DNA of 64,000 nt from CAIVND01 sp035532075 (GTDB lineage Bacteria > Actinomycetota > Acidimicrobiia > Acidimicrobiales > Bog-793): assembly GCA_035532075.1 (NCBI GenBank), contig DATKRV010000105.1:1-64000 (forward strand). The letters run 5' to 3'. Made by a program: the position numbers and the translations under genes. The stretch's first letter is position 1; each line of letters starts with the position of its first letter. The notes below the pieces were generated by a model. It ran no database searches and was not told the origin of the DNA. It was given only the letters and a program-made list of their open reading frames with translations. Shown here piece after piece: positions 15,803 to 24,151 of this stretch.

Positions 15803-16716
15803 CCGATGCGGGATCTGTTGCCTCCGGGGATTCGCCGGAGGCTGTACTCGATGGGGCGATGCACGGCACGATTGGCGTTGCCGGATCGCTGGTGCTCGTC
15901 GCAACGCCGATAGGAAACACCGGCGACATGAGTCGCAGGGCGATGGAGACTCTGGGTCGTGCCGATCTTGTCTGTTGTGAGGATACGAGACACACCGGTC
16001 AGCTCTTCAAGATGCTTGGAATTAGGCCCAAACAGCTGCTCTCTCTGCACGAACACAATGAGGCACGTAGGGGGGACGAAATAGTTGACCGGATCATTCG
16101 AGGCGATATGGTTGCGCTCGTCAGTGATGCCGGGACACCTTTGATATCTGACCCTGGAGAGCGTCTCGTCTCGCGTGTCGTTGCGGCCGGGCTATTGGTC
16201 TCCACGGTTCCAGGCCCCTCGGCGGTGGTTGCCTCGCTGAGCATTTCGGGACTTCCAGCCGATCGGTTCCTGTTCGAAGGTTTCTTGCCCCGAAAGGGTC
16301 GTAGCCGCGAGATGAGGCTGCGTGCAATTGCGGGTGCAGGGGTGACCAGCGTGGTCTACGAGGCTCCGAGGAGAGTCAAGGAGACGCTTGAGGAGCTGCT
16401 CGAAGTCTGTGGCCCCGATCGCAACATCGCAATCGTCAGGGAGTTGACAAAGATGCACGAGGAGGTTTGGCGCGGAACTCTTGGTCAAGCCGTCGCCCGC
16501 CAGGATGCCGAGACTCGTGGTGAGCATGTGATCGTGCTCGGAGCTGCCGTCTCAGGAACCGCGGAACCGATAGGCGATGCGACTGAAGAGCTCGGATTCC
16601 TTCTCGCCGCGGGCCTGAGTCGTCGTGACGCCGCGAGCGCGCTTGAGATCTTGCGCGGGATTCCACATCGTGTTGCCTATCAGTTGGCACTGAATGTTGA
16701 ACCGAAGGAGAAATAG
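15799..16716 (+). CDS. rsmI: 16S rRNA (cytidine(1402)-2'-O)-methyltransferase
   Basis: SAM-dependent tetrapyrrole-methylase-fold enzyme that 2'-O-methylates C1402 in the ribosomal P site; 305 residues. Diagnostic blocks: LVLVATPIGNTGDMS, CEDTRHTGQL, SLHEHNE, ALVSDAGTPLISDPG, TVPGPSAV and YEAPRRVKETL. A 28-residue N-terminal extension precedes the usual start; an internal ATG at 15859 could be the real start, but the ATGA overlap with the upstream gene supports 15799. Followed by metG on the same strand. Confidence 0.95.
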   Translation: MTDAGSVASGDSPEAVLDGAMHGTIGVAGSLVLVATPIGNTGDMSRRAMETLGRADLVCCEDTRHTGQLFKMLGIRPKQLLSLHEHNEARRGDEIVDRIIRGDMVALVSDAGTPLISDPGERLVSRVVAAGLLVSTVPGPSAVVASLSISGLPADRFLFEGFLPRKGRSREMRLRAIAGAGVTSVVYEAPRRVKETLEELLEVCGPDRNIAIVRELTKMHEEVWRGTLGQAVARQDAETRGEHVIVLGAAVSGTAEPIGDATEELGFLLAAGLSRRDAASALEILRGIPHRVAYQLALNVEPKEK

Positions 16717-16750
16717 CGCCGCTTCGGCAAAAGGTCGGCCCTCGGGTCGG

Positions 16751-16756
16751 TACGCT
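16751..16756 (+). promoter_or_regulatory. Putative -10 hexamer of a leaderless transcript (metG)
   Basis: TACGCT lies exactly 6 bases before GTG 16763; it chooses that start over upstream in-frame codons. Confidence 0.5.
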
Positions 16757-16762
16757 ACAAAA

Positions 16763-18307
16763 GTGCCCGATTCTTTCTTTCAAACCACTCCGATCTATTA
16801 CGTCAACGACCGACCCCACCTCGGCACCGCTTATTCGACCGTGACCGCAGATGCATTTGCCCGTTGGCACCGCAGTATCGGCGATGATGTGTTCTTTCTC
16901 ACGGGCACCGATGAACATGGTCTCAAGATTGTCCGTGTTGCCGAGGAGCGGGGAAAATCCACGAACGCGTGGGTTGACGAAGCGAGTGCGTGGTTCGGAG
17001 AGGCATGGAATGCCCTTGAGATCACCAATGATGATTTCATTAGGACTACCGAAGAGCGTCATGTCTACGCGGTGCAGAAATTCATGCAGGCCATCTATGA
17101 CAATGGTTACATCTATCTCGGTGAGTACGCGGGCTGGTACTGCGTTTCCTGCGAAGCCTATTACTCGGATGCTGAACTACTAGACGGGCAGCGCTGCCCG
17201 GTACACGAGCGTGAGGTGGAGTGGCTCGTTGAGGAGAACTACTTCTTTGCACTTTCGCGTTTTGCCGATCAGCTTCTTGAGTGGTACCGGGCGAATCCTG
17301 GCGTTGTATTTCCCGAGACGCGCAAAAACGAGGCACTCGGCATCATCAAGCAGGGACTTGAAGACATCTCGGTGACGCGCACCTCCTTTGACTGGGGGAT
17401 TCCGGTGCCATGGGATGAGCGCCATGTTGTCTATGTCTGGTACGACGCGCTGATCAACTACGTCACAGCAGCGGGCTACGGAGTGGACGACGAGCGATTC
17501 GCGAGGCTCTGGCCGGCCGTGCATCATCTTGTCGGGAAAGACATCCTCCGCTTCCATGCGGTCTGGTGGCCGGCGATGTGCATGGCAGCGGGTATTACTC
17601 CACCAGCTCAGATTGTCGCGCACGGCTGGCTCATGGTCGGCGGGGAGAAAATGTCCAAGTCGCGCACGAACCAGCTGGACCCAGTCGAGATTGCAGCTGA
17701 TGTGGGCGTCGAGACTCTCCGATATCACCTGCTGCGTGATGTAGCGCTCGGGAACGACGGAGATTTTACCTACGAGGGACTCCTTGCCCGTCACAACACC
17801 GATCTGGCGAACAATCTCGGAAATCTTCTGCAGCGCGTGAGCACCGTTGTCGGGTCCAAATGCAATGGTGTTGGGCCAATTCCACGCGCCGCTTCGGAGA
17901 CGCCCCTGTCATCTGTCGCCGATGAAACGATCCGGCGGGTGCGGGAGGCGTGGACACGTTTTGCACCCCACGATGCACTTGAGTTGACGTGGAGGCTCGT
18001 GCACGAGGCAAATGCAGCGCTCGAAAAGGCCGAGCCGTGGAAGATGGAGCCGGGCCCGGCGGTTGATGCCGTTCTCGGCGACGCGCTCGAGGTCCTGCGG
18101 ATCGTTTCGATCCTCGCCTCGCCCGCGCTTCCCGAGACCTGCGCGGAGATCTTTGCGAGAATCGGTCTCGAAGGTCGACCCGATGATCCGGGTCGGGCGC
18201 GCTCAGATGATGGAGAGCTGATCTGGGGTCTTTACCAGGCGAGTGGTCCAGTTATCAAGGGCCCTCCGCTCTTTCCGCGTCGTCGTCTCGATGAGCGTGA
18301 GGACTGA
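16763..18307 (+). CDS. metG: Methionyl-tRNA synthetase
   Basis: Class I aminoacyl-tRNA synthetase charging tRNA-Met, 514 residues from GTG 16763. It begins VPDSFFQTTPIYYVND, with the HIGH box as PHLGTAY, the Cys-containing insert (WYCVSCEAYYSD, later CPVHE) and GGEKMSKS as the KMSKS loop. It ends without the C-terminal tRNA-binding EMAP-like domain, so it is the short form. An upstream in-frame ATG at 16694 overlaps rsmI and adds non-conserved sequence. It heads metG-tatD-rsmA-ispE. Confidence 0.96.
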   Translation: MPDSFFQTTPIYYVNDRPHLGTAYSTVTADAFARWHRSIGDDVFFLTGTDEHGLKIVRVAEERGKSTNAWVDEASAWFGEAWNALEITNDDFIRTTEERHVYAVQKFMQAIYDNGYIYLGEYAGWYCVSCEAYYSDAELLDGQRCPVHEREVEWLVEENYFFALSRFADQLLEWYRANPGVVFPETRKNEALGIIKQGLEDISVTRTSFDWGIPVPWDERHVVYVWYDALINYVTAAGYGVDDERFARLWPAVHHLVGKDILRFHAVWWPAMCMAAGITPPAQIVAHGWLMVGGEKMSKSRTNQLDPVEIAADVGVETLRYHLLRDVALGNDGDFTYEGLLARHNTDLANNLGNLLQRVSTVVGSKCNGVGPIPRAASETPLSSVADETIRRVREAWTRFAPHDALELTWRLVHEANAALEKAEPWKMEPGPAVDAVLGDALEVLRIVSILASPALPETCAEIFARIGLEGRPDDPGRARSDDGELIWGLYQASGPVIKGPPLFPRRRLDERED

Positions 18308-19160
18308 GTTGAGCGAACGATCGAGCGCGATCCGAGAGCGGATCATCGATCCGGGCAGCTGGACAGACAGCCACTGTCATCTCCACGATCTCGAAGACGT
18401 TCCCGGGCTTCTTGAGCGCTCGCGCGCCGCGAACGTCGATCGGTTGATCTGCATCGGAACGTCGGAGGAATCCTCACATGCGGCAATCTCGCTCGCGAAA
18501 CGCTCGAGCGAAAGCGATCATTTGCCAATGCTGTGGGCGACGGTTGGTCAGCACCCCCATGATGCGACAAGCGATAGCGGATGGCTCCTCCAGCTCCTTG
18601 AACGAAGCAAGGTGCTCCTTCCACGTGGGCCGAAGCCACCCGGTTCGATCGTCGCGGTTGGTGAATGCGGACTGGATTTTCATTACAACTATTCGCCTCC
18701 TGATGCACAGCGCGAGGCCTTCATCCTCCAGATCTCCCTCGCTCGCCTCTTCGATCTCGCGCTCGTGGTGCATACTCGCAGTGCTTGGCAGGAGACATTT
18801 GATCTTCTCGAATCCGAGTTGCAACCCGAACGCGTCGTGATCCACTGTTTTACGGGTGGCCCTGACGAGGCGCGGCGTTGCCTCGACCTTGGTGCATATC
18901 TTTCGTTTTCGGGGATTGCGACGTTCAAGAATGCAGAAGACATTCGACGTGCAGTTGATCTTTGCCCCATCGACCGTCTCCTGATCGAGACCGACGCTCC
19001 CTATCTCGCTCCGGTGCCCCACCGTGGAACACCGAATGAGCCAGCGTTCGTCTCTCTTGTCGGCGTTGCACTTGCAAAACGCAAGGGGATCGACGTTGAT
19101 GAGTTCGCCAGACATACCTCGAACAATGCGGTCAAGGCCTTCGGAATCAGCAGTGGCTGA
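18291..19160 (+). CDS. tatD: TatD-family metal-dependent hydrolase
   Basis: Metal-dependent 3'-5' DNase/hydrolase of the TatD family, 289 residues from ATG 18291 (17-base overlap with metG). Motifs: WTDSHCHLHD with the first metal His pair, VAVGECGLDFHYN with the metal Glu, HTRSAW, VIHCFTGG and LIETDAPYLAP. A TTG at 18309 is an alternative start. Its place directly after metG is typical of Actinobacteria. Confidence 0.93.
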   Translation: MSVRTELSERSSAIRERIIDPGSWTDSHCHLHDLEDVPGLLERSRAANVDRLICIGTSEESSHAAISLAKRSSESDHLPMLWATVGQHPHDATSDSGWLLQLLERSKVLLPRGPKPPGSIVAVGECGLDFHYNYSPPDAQREAFILQISLARLFDLALVVHTRSAWQETFDLLESELQPERVVIHCFTGGPDEARRCLDLGAYLSFSGIATFKNAEDIRRAVDLCPIDRLLIETDAPYLAPVPHRGTPNEPAFVSLVGVALAKRKGIDVDEFARHTSNNAVKAFGISSG

Positions 19161-20004
19161 TCGCCATCGTCTCGGGCGAGCGGAACTTCACCGTTTACTT
19201 GATGAGCATGGAATATCTCCGTCAAGGGCACTCGGTCAAAACTTCGTCGCAGATCCCAATACCGTCGAGAGGATCGCTCGGCTAGCTCGCGTAGGGGTGG
19301 GCGACCATGTGATTGAGATTGGCGCCGGTCTCGGGTCACTGACGCTCGCGCTTGCGGCGACAGGCGCTCGGGTCATTGCGGTTGAGATCGATCGTAATCT
19401 GATCCCCATACTTGAATCGCTCGTCCCCCAAAACGTCTCCGTCGTGCACGCCGACGCATTGGTGCTCAACTTCACGAAATTGCTTGAACGAGATAGACAG
19501 TACACACTCGTGGCAAATCTTCCCTATAACGTCGCCACGCCTTTAGTCATGACGCTTCTCGAGCATGTGCCGCCGATCACCAGAATGATTGTGATGGTGC
19601 AACGCGAGGTAGCTGAGCGACTCGCAGCGGTGCCTGGTTCGCGCGCATTTGCAGGCGTCACCGCGCGACGCTCCTATTTTGCGGATGCAAAGATCGTTGG
19701 GCAGGTCTCTGCAGAGGTCTTCATCCCGAAACCTCATGTGGCCTCTTCGCTGGTCGAAATCGTGCGGCTGGAAGAGCCCGCGGTCGATCCACAGATCGCG
19801 CCCTATGGGGAGATAGCAGCTTTGATCAGAGCAGGGTTCAGCTCGCGACGAAAGATGCTGCGCAGAGCACTGAAAGGGTTGGTCGGAGAAGACGATTTCC
19901 GCGCAGCCGGGATTACACCGACTGCACGGGCCGAGACCATCGACATCGCTGCATGGGGCAAGCTTGCGGGATGGAAACGATCGAATTCGCCCACGCAAAA
20001 TTAA
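19153..20004 (+). CDS. rsmA: 16S rRNA dimethyladenosine transferase
   Basis: KsgA enzyme that dimethylates two adjacent adenines (A1518/A1519) in 16S rRNA; 283 residues from GTG 19153. Motifs: ALGQNFVADPNTVERIA, the SAM motif VIEIGAGLGSLTLAL, and the catalytic VANLPYNVATPLV. Start overlaps the tatD stop by 8 bases; longer in-frame starts would lie deep inside tatD. In many Actinobacteria an rpf gene sits between tatD and rsmA; here there is no room for one. Confidence 0.95.
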   Translation: MADRHRLGRAELHRLLDEHGISPSRALGQNFVADPNTVERIARLARVGVGDHVIEIGAGLGSLTLALAATGARVIAVEIDRNLIPILESLVPQNVSVVHADALVLNFTKLLERDRQYTLVANLPYNVATPLVMTLLEHVPPITRMIVMVQREVAERLAAVPGSRAFAGVTARRSYFADAKIVGQVSAEVFIPKPHVASSLVEIVRLEEPAVDPQIAPYGEIAALIRAGFSSRRKMLRRALKGLVGEDDFRAAGITPTARAETIDIAAWGKLAGWKRSNSPTQN

Positions 20005-20783
20005 CGAGAACGCTCAAGGTCACTGGGGTCCGCAGCGATGGTTTTCATCTCATCGACGCGGAGATGGTAACTGTGGACCTCGCTGATCGACTCGAATTTG
20101 CATCAGGTTCTGGCTTGAAGGTTCACGATCGGGTCAGGTGGTCGGATTGCGCGCGATCCGAGGGGCTGGGATTCGTCGTGCCGAGAGATGGTTCTAATCT
20201 TGTTGCGCGCGCCCTTGCCATGATTGCAATTGAGTCTGCAGTGACGCTCGAAAAGTCGATTCCCTCCGGGGCTGGTCTCGGAGGAGGCTCCGCCGACGCC
20301 GCTGCGGTGCTGCGTCATTTTGGATTCGATAACCTTGAGCGAGCTGCAAAACTCGGCGCAGATGTACCATTTTGTATCTCAGGTGGTCGTGCGCGCGTCA
20401 CGGGAATCGGTGAAATCGTTGAGTCGCTTCCTTACGTTGAGCAATCATTTGTGATTGTTACTCCACCGTTTGGAATCGAGACTTCAAAGGTGTATCGCAC
20501 CTACGACATGCTCGGTAAACGTGAGGAGATTTCGGGAAAGAATGACCTTGAGCGAGCGGCCTTTCGCGTCGAGCCACGTCTCAATTACTGGCGTGACCAG
20601 CTCGCGGACGTGACCGGCAGGGAACCTGTGCTCGCGGGAAGCGGATCATCGCTGTTTGTCGAGTGCGCGCATGATGAGCGAATCGAACTTGCTCAGAGGG
20701 TGCTCGAGCGCGTCAGGCGGAGCAACGATCGGGCATTGGTTGTACCGGCGATGACGGTGCGCTCTGCGGACGAGCGGGCCTAG
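19971..20783 (+). CDS. ispE: 4-diphosphocytidyl-2-C-methyl-D-erythritol kinase
   Basis: GHMP kinase of the MEP isoprenoid pathway, phosphorylating CDP-methylerythritol; 270 residues, slightly short for IspE (about 285-310). It shows AHAKLTRTLKVTGVRSDGFH and the ATP loop PSGAGLGGGSADAAAVLR, plus GADVPFCISGG. The usual N-terminal A(P/N)AKINL is altered to AHAKLTR. ATG 19971 overlaps the end of rsmA by 34 bases; an in-frame ATG at 19953 is less likely. Supplies precursors for menaquinone and other prenyl lipids. Confidence 0.92.
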   Translation: METIEFAHAKLTRTLKVTGVRSDGFHLIDAEMVTVDLADRLEFASGSGLKVHDRVRWSDCARSEGLGFVVPRDGSNLVARALAMIAIESAVTLEKSIPSGAGLGGGSADAAAVLRHFGFDNLERAAKLGADVPFCISGGRARVTGIGEIVESLPYVEQSFVIVTPPFGIETSKVYRTYDMLGKREEISGKNDLERAAFRVEPRLNYWRDQLADVTGREPVLAGSGSSLFVECAHDERIELAQRVLERVRRSNDRALVVPAMTVRSADERA

Positions 20784-20815
20784 TACGAAGGACGGTACTT
20801 GAGGGTCAGCGGCGG

Positions 20816-20911
20816 TTACTTCGCCCTGCGTTGCCAGCGGGTGCGCTTGAGCATCTTCTTGTGCTTCTTTTTCCGCATGCGCTTTCGTCGTTTTTTAATC
20901 AGTGATCCCAT
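20816..20911 (-). CDS. Small ribosomal protein bS22 (AURKAIP1/COX24 domain)
   Basis: A 31-residue basic peptide: MGSLIKKRRKRMRKKKHKK then MLKRTRWQRRAK. This closely matches the actinobacterial AURKAIP1/COX24-type protein named bS22, which sits on the small subunit. Lys/Arg make up well over half of it. It is convergent with ispE. TAGCCT lies 10 bases upstream of the start on the minus strand; no Shine-Dalgarno. Too short for standard gene finders. Confidence 0.9.
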   Translation of the reverse strand: MGSLIKKRRKRMRKKKHKKMLKRTRWQRRAK

Positions 20912-21087
20912 GGCTCGGACGAGGCTAGTGGAAAACCGGACGCCTCGCAGGGAGTGGCACCCAGGAACTCTGCCGGTCGCCATGGTGGACCGCGCGCGTC
21001 GGCAGATCCTCTCGATGGCGCGTTAGGGTAACGGGGAAACCTTTGCGGCGTATTTGCGGGATTTTTGCCGAGGGAACGGGGTCGTAT

Positions 21088-22005
21088 GTGATCGAAGTGC
21101 GAGGTCTCACCAAGCGTTATGGCGACAAGATCGCAGTCGAAGATCTCTCATTCAATGCCTACCCGGGGGTCGTGACCGGGTTCCTTGGTCCGAATGGCTC
21201 CGGCAAGTCAACGACAATGCGTGTGATCATGGGCCTCGACCATCCGAACGGCGGAACGGCGACGATCAATGGTCGTCCTTATCATGATCTTGACTGGCCG
21301 TTGCGTGAGGTCGGAGCACTATTGGAGGCACGTGCGATTCACCCTGGTCGCACTGCCAGATCTCATCTATGGATGCTCGCGCAGACCAATCAGATCGCGC
21401 GTTCTCGCGTTGACGAGGTGCTCGACATCGTTGGTCTTACCGAGGTCGCGAATCAGCTGACGGGAAAGTTCTCGCTTGGCATGAGCCAGCGACTCGGCAT
21501 CGCGGCCTCCCTCCTTGGTGATCCGGGCGTTTTGCTCTATGACGAACCGGTCAACGGGCTTGATGCAGAGGGTATCCGATGGGTTCGCAATCTGCTCATC
21601 GGTCTCGCCAGACAGGGTCGTACCCTCTTTGTGTCAAGCCATCTGATGAGCGAAATGGCTCAGATGGCAGACGATGTTGTGGTGATTGGCCGCGGGCGGC
21701 TCATCACCCAGGCGCTGATGAGTGATCTTCTTGCTGGCAACCAGCAGAGCTTCGTGCGCGTACGTTCGCCGGGGATCGACCCACTGGTTGTGCTCCTCGA
21801 GACAAATGGCGCCAGAATCTCACGCGAATCAGATGGATCGATCAGCGTCTCTGGGCTTACTGAGGAGATGGTCGGCGATCTCGCCTTTGAGGCGGGCATT
21901 GCACTGCACGAGCTTGCGCCGGTCAACGCCTCACTCGAAGAGGTTTTCATGGAACTCACCGAAGAGAGTGTGGAATACCACGGTGCCCCGGGAGGATCCC
22001 AATGA
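21088..22005 (+). CDS. ABC transporter ATP-binding protein (exporter type)
   Basis: ATPase subunit of an ABC-2-type exporter, 305 residues. Walker A is GPNGSGKST, the signature is FSLGMSQRLG, Walker B is VLLYDEPVNGLD, and the switch His is in VSSHLMSEM. The C-terminal 80 residues form the accessory domain seen in CcmA/bacitracin-type exporters. GTG 21088 begins the conserved VIEVRGLTKRYGD; upstream in-frame ATG at 21043 is less likely. Stop overlaps the permease ATG in ATGA. Substrate unknown; drug or lipid export is possible. Confidence 0.9.
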   Translation: MIEVRGLTKRYGDKIAVEDLSFNAYPGVVTGFLGPNGSGKSTTMRVIMGLDHPNGGTATINGRPYHDLDWPLREVGALLEARAIHPGRTARSHLWMLAQTNQIARSRVDEVLDIVGLTEVANQLTGKFSLGMSQRLGIAASLLGDPGVLLYDEPVNGLDAEGIRWVRNLLIGLARQGRTLFVSSHLMSEMAQMADDVVVIGRGRLITQALMSDLLAGNQQSFVRVRSPGIDPLVVLLETNGARISRESDGSISVSGLTEEMVGDLAFEAGIALHELAPVNASLEEVFMELTEESVEYHGAPGGSQ

Positions 22006-22829
22006 ACGGTGAGACGACAGCCCCGCGCCCGCCACCTCCGATTTTCGTCGGCCACTCGTCGCTGCGTGGCGTGATCGCATCGGAGATCACCAAGCTGCGC
22101 ACGGTGCGCTCGACAATGTGGAGTTTTGGCGTCCTTGTCGTCCTGGCAGTCGGACTGAGCGCGCTTGCAACTTCACTCACCACCTCGCACTGGAATCAGG
22201 CGGGGTTTGGAGAGCGATTCACCTTTGACCCGATTCGAGAGAGCCTCATCGGGGTATTCTTTGGGCAGTTTGCAATCGGAGTACTCGGAGTGCTCGTGAT
22301 CAGCGCGGAGTACACCACAGGCACGATCCGGGCATCGCTTGCTGCAGTTCCTAAACGGTTTCGCCTTCTGCTCGGAAAGATCATCGTCTTTGGCGTCGCG
22401 ACGCTCATCATCGGAGAGATCGTCGCTTTCGCCTCGTTCTTCGTCGGCCAGACGTTGCTCCATGCACCCGCCCCGCACGCAACCATCTCATCTCCGGGAG
22501 CACTTCGCGCCGTGACCGGAGATGGTCTCTACCTCTGCCTTCTCGGCCTCATCGCGCTCGGCATTGGCGGCATCATCCGGCACACCGCGGCAGCGGTCAG
22601 CGCCTATGTCGGCCTGCTGCTCGTGATCCCGATCATCATCGCGCTTTTGCCCTCGACGGTTTCGAATGATGTAACTCGATTTCTTCCCGCTTCGATCGGC
22701 CACACCGTCGTCTCGAGGATCCAAGATCCCCATAACTTCTCACCTGGTATCGGCTTGGTCGTGTTGGCGATCTATGCAGCGGTGGCGCTCGGTGTCGCGG
22801 GGTATCTTCTCGTGCATCGCGACGCGTAG
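22002..22829 (+). CDS. ABC-2-type permease subunit
   Basis: Membrane partner of the preceding ATPase, 275 residues with about six hydrophobic segments. A proline-rich N-terminus (PRPPPPIF) precedes GVIASEITKLRTVRSTMWS, the coupling region typical of ABC-2 permeases in Actinobacteria, and EYTTGTIRASLAAVPKR is the common cytoplasmic loop. It is translationally coupled to the ATPase gene by a 4-base overlap. Substrate cannot be deduced. Confidence 0.88.
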   Translation: MNGETTAPRPPPPIFVGHSSLRGVIASEITKLRTVRSTMWSFGVLVVLAVGLSALATSLTTSHWNQAGFGERFTFDPIRESLIGVFFGQFAIGVLGVLVISAEYTTGTIRASLAAVPKRFRLLLGKIIVFGVATLIIGEIVAFASFFVGQTLLHAPAPHATISSPGALRAVTGDGLYLCLLGLIALGIGGIIRHTAAAVSAYVGLLLVIPIIIALLPSTVSNDVTRFLPASIGHTVVSRIQDPHNFSPGIGLVVLAIYAAVALGVAGYLLVHRDA

Positions 22830-22922
22830 AGGACCAGATACGGCTCCATTTCGCTGTCGGCCTATCATTGGACCGGAAAGGTCAATTGCGCCGGCATCAC
22901 CGTCACCGGCAGAGTCGCACAA

Positions 22923-22995
22923 TCTGGGATGGATCGATCTGCGGAACGCCGGACTTTGATTCCGGAGGCTGTATGTTCGAGCCTTATCTGAACTA
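22923..22995 (+). pseudogene. Decayed tRNA-Gln(TTG) copy
   Basis: The anticodon arm is perfect (CCGGA-CTTTGAT-TCCGG, anticodon TTG) and the T-loop core GTTCGAGC remains. However, the D stem has a mismatch (GATC with GAAC), the T stem has a T-T clash, and the acceptor strands (TCTGGGA and CTGAACT) cannot pair. It sits about 57 bases before the intact tRNA-Gln and looks like an old duplicate. Confidence 0.55.
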
Positions 22996-23052
22996 GACAG
23001 TACGCGAGGTGCTCTTTGGTCGTCGCCTGCATGGAATCAGCGGATGCATCCT

Positions 23053-23125
23053 TCGGGGGTAGTTCAATCGGCAGAACGTCGGCCTTTGAAGCCGGATGTT
23101 GGAGGTTCGAGCCCTCCCCCCCGAG
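23053..23125 (+). tRNA. tRNA-Gln(TTG)
   Basis: Complete 73-base cloverleaf without encoded CCA: acceptor TCGGGGG/CCCCCGA, D stem GTTC/GAAC, anticodon arm TCGGC-CTTTGAA-GCCGG with TTG, T arm GGAGG-TTCGAGC-CCTCC, discriminator G. Reads Gln codons CAA and, by wobble, CAG. Confidence 0.95.
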
Positions 23126-23265
23126 CTTCGTGCTATTCATCTCGTCTGACATCTGGGCCCTCTGAGTGGTGGGTGAGTCGTTCGTGTATACGATCTCGAA
23201 CTGTGGATCGGTCATCGTTATCACCCACACGGTTCGATTGGGCGCGTGTGCGCGAGAATGGCTCA

Positions 23266-23664
23266 ATGAGCGAAGAGGAGTTTGCCTTTCGATATGGAAT
23301 CTTGCGTCCTCTGTTGACGCTCATCGGACTTGGATCGCGCCAGGCGCGGGTGGTCTTTCATGAACGCGTGCTGGAGGTGCGTTTTGGGTACGGATTTCGT
23401 GCTGAGATTCCCTTCAGTGCGATCTATAACGCGAAGCCCGAGCCAGGGATGATCAGTGGGGTCGGTGTGCATGGTTGGCGTGGAAACTGGCTGGTGAACG
23501 GCTCTGCCTGGGGTCTCGTCGGATTTGATCTTGATCAGAAGGTCGACGCGCAGGTACTCGGTTTTCCCGTGAAACTGCTGCATCTGCGGATGAGTCTCGA
23601 GAGGCCGGGAAACTTTCTCGCTCGACTTGCCCAAGAGGTGCCTCTCAGTCCGCGCCGCGGATAG
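23266..23664 (+). CDS. Conserved-looking protein of unknown function
   Basis: A 132-residue soluble protein starting MSEEEFAFRYGI, with beta-rich blocks (RVVFHERVLEVRFGYGF and GVGVHGWRGNWLVNGSAWGLVGFDL). I do not recognise the family. The open frame continues upstream to 23044, but that part overlaps tRNA-Gln, so ATG 23266 is the sensible start. Codon use is like its neighbours, supporting a real gene. No signal peptide or membrane segment. Confidence 0.65.
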   Translation: MSEEEFAFRYGILRPLLTLIGLGSRQARVVFHERVLEVRFGYGFRAEIPFSAIYNAKPEPGMISGVGVHGWRGNWLVNGSAWGLVGFDLDQKVDAQVLGFPVKLLHLRMSLERPGNFLARLAQEVPLSPRRG

Positions 23665-23675
23665 GACCGCCGTCG

Positions 23676-24074
23676 CTATTGGATTTTGTCCCGTTTGTTG
23701 TCGCGTTCTTTGTCACTGATTGAGCCGAGGTAGTCGTTGTAGCGCTGACGCGCCGCCTCCTGTTCGATATCGCGTTGGTGGGTTCGTTCGGAGTGCGACT
23801 TGGCCCAACTGGCATAGGGGCGAAAAAGGAAGCGACGTTGGCGCGGACCCTTTCCGTGTGTGACTCCGAGCTCGTCGAGGAGCAGCCGGCGCCAAAGTAC
23901 AAACGCATATACCGTAAAAAGTGGCCACTCAATTGCGTAGGCCCAGGAGAGCGTGTTCCCGCCGAGAGCCCTTCGGAACTGCCAGTTCGCGAGCAGTACG
24001 AACGCGACGACACAGAAGGTCAGCGCGAGGTGGAGGCGCAGGATCCGCCACGAGAAGAGCCGGGAGCGCGCCAT
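23676..24074 (-). CDS. Small two-TM membrane protein
   Basis: A 132-residue protein with two hydrophobic segments (about residues 13-31 and 42-60), then LWRRLLLDELG and a charged C-terminal region rich in Arg, Asp and Gln (EQEAARQRYNDYLGSISDKERDNKR), likely cytoplasmic helix. Proteins of this layout are common in Actinobacteria but have no known role. Convergent with the previous gene. TAGGGT is 6 bases upstream of the ATG, although the intervening AAGGAA could also be a ribosome site. Confidence 0.7.
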   Translation of the reverse strand: MARSRLFSWRILRLHLALTFCVVAFVLLANWQFRRALGGNTLSWAYAIEWPLFTVYAFVLWRRLLLDELGVTHGKGPRQRRFLFRPYASWAKSHSERTHQRDIEQEAARQRYNDYLGSISDKERDNKRDKIQ

Positions 24075-24080
24075 TTCCTT

Positions 24081-24086
24081 ACCCTA
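24081..24086 (-). promoter_or_regulatory. Putative -10 hexamer (two-TM protein gene)
   Basis: TAGGGT on the minus strand, 6 bases before ATG 24074. Confidence 0.4.
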
Positions 24087-24139
24087 GCGATCGCGCTGCA
24101 ATGACTGTCGAGCGGTACCCGGTAATTTGTCGCCAGACC

Positions 24140-24145
24140 TAGACT
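24140..24145 (+). promoter_or_regulatory. Putative -10 hexamer of a leaderless transcript (fur-family gene)
   Basis: TAGACT lies exactly 6 bases before ATG 24152; no Shine-Dalgarno between them. Confidence 0.5.
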
Positions 24146-24151
24146 TGGCCG

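Noticed and set aside
23044..23265. N-terminal 74-codon extension of the gene at 23266
   Set aside because: It overlaps tRNA-Gln; the sequence is a translation of tRNA and intergenic DNA.
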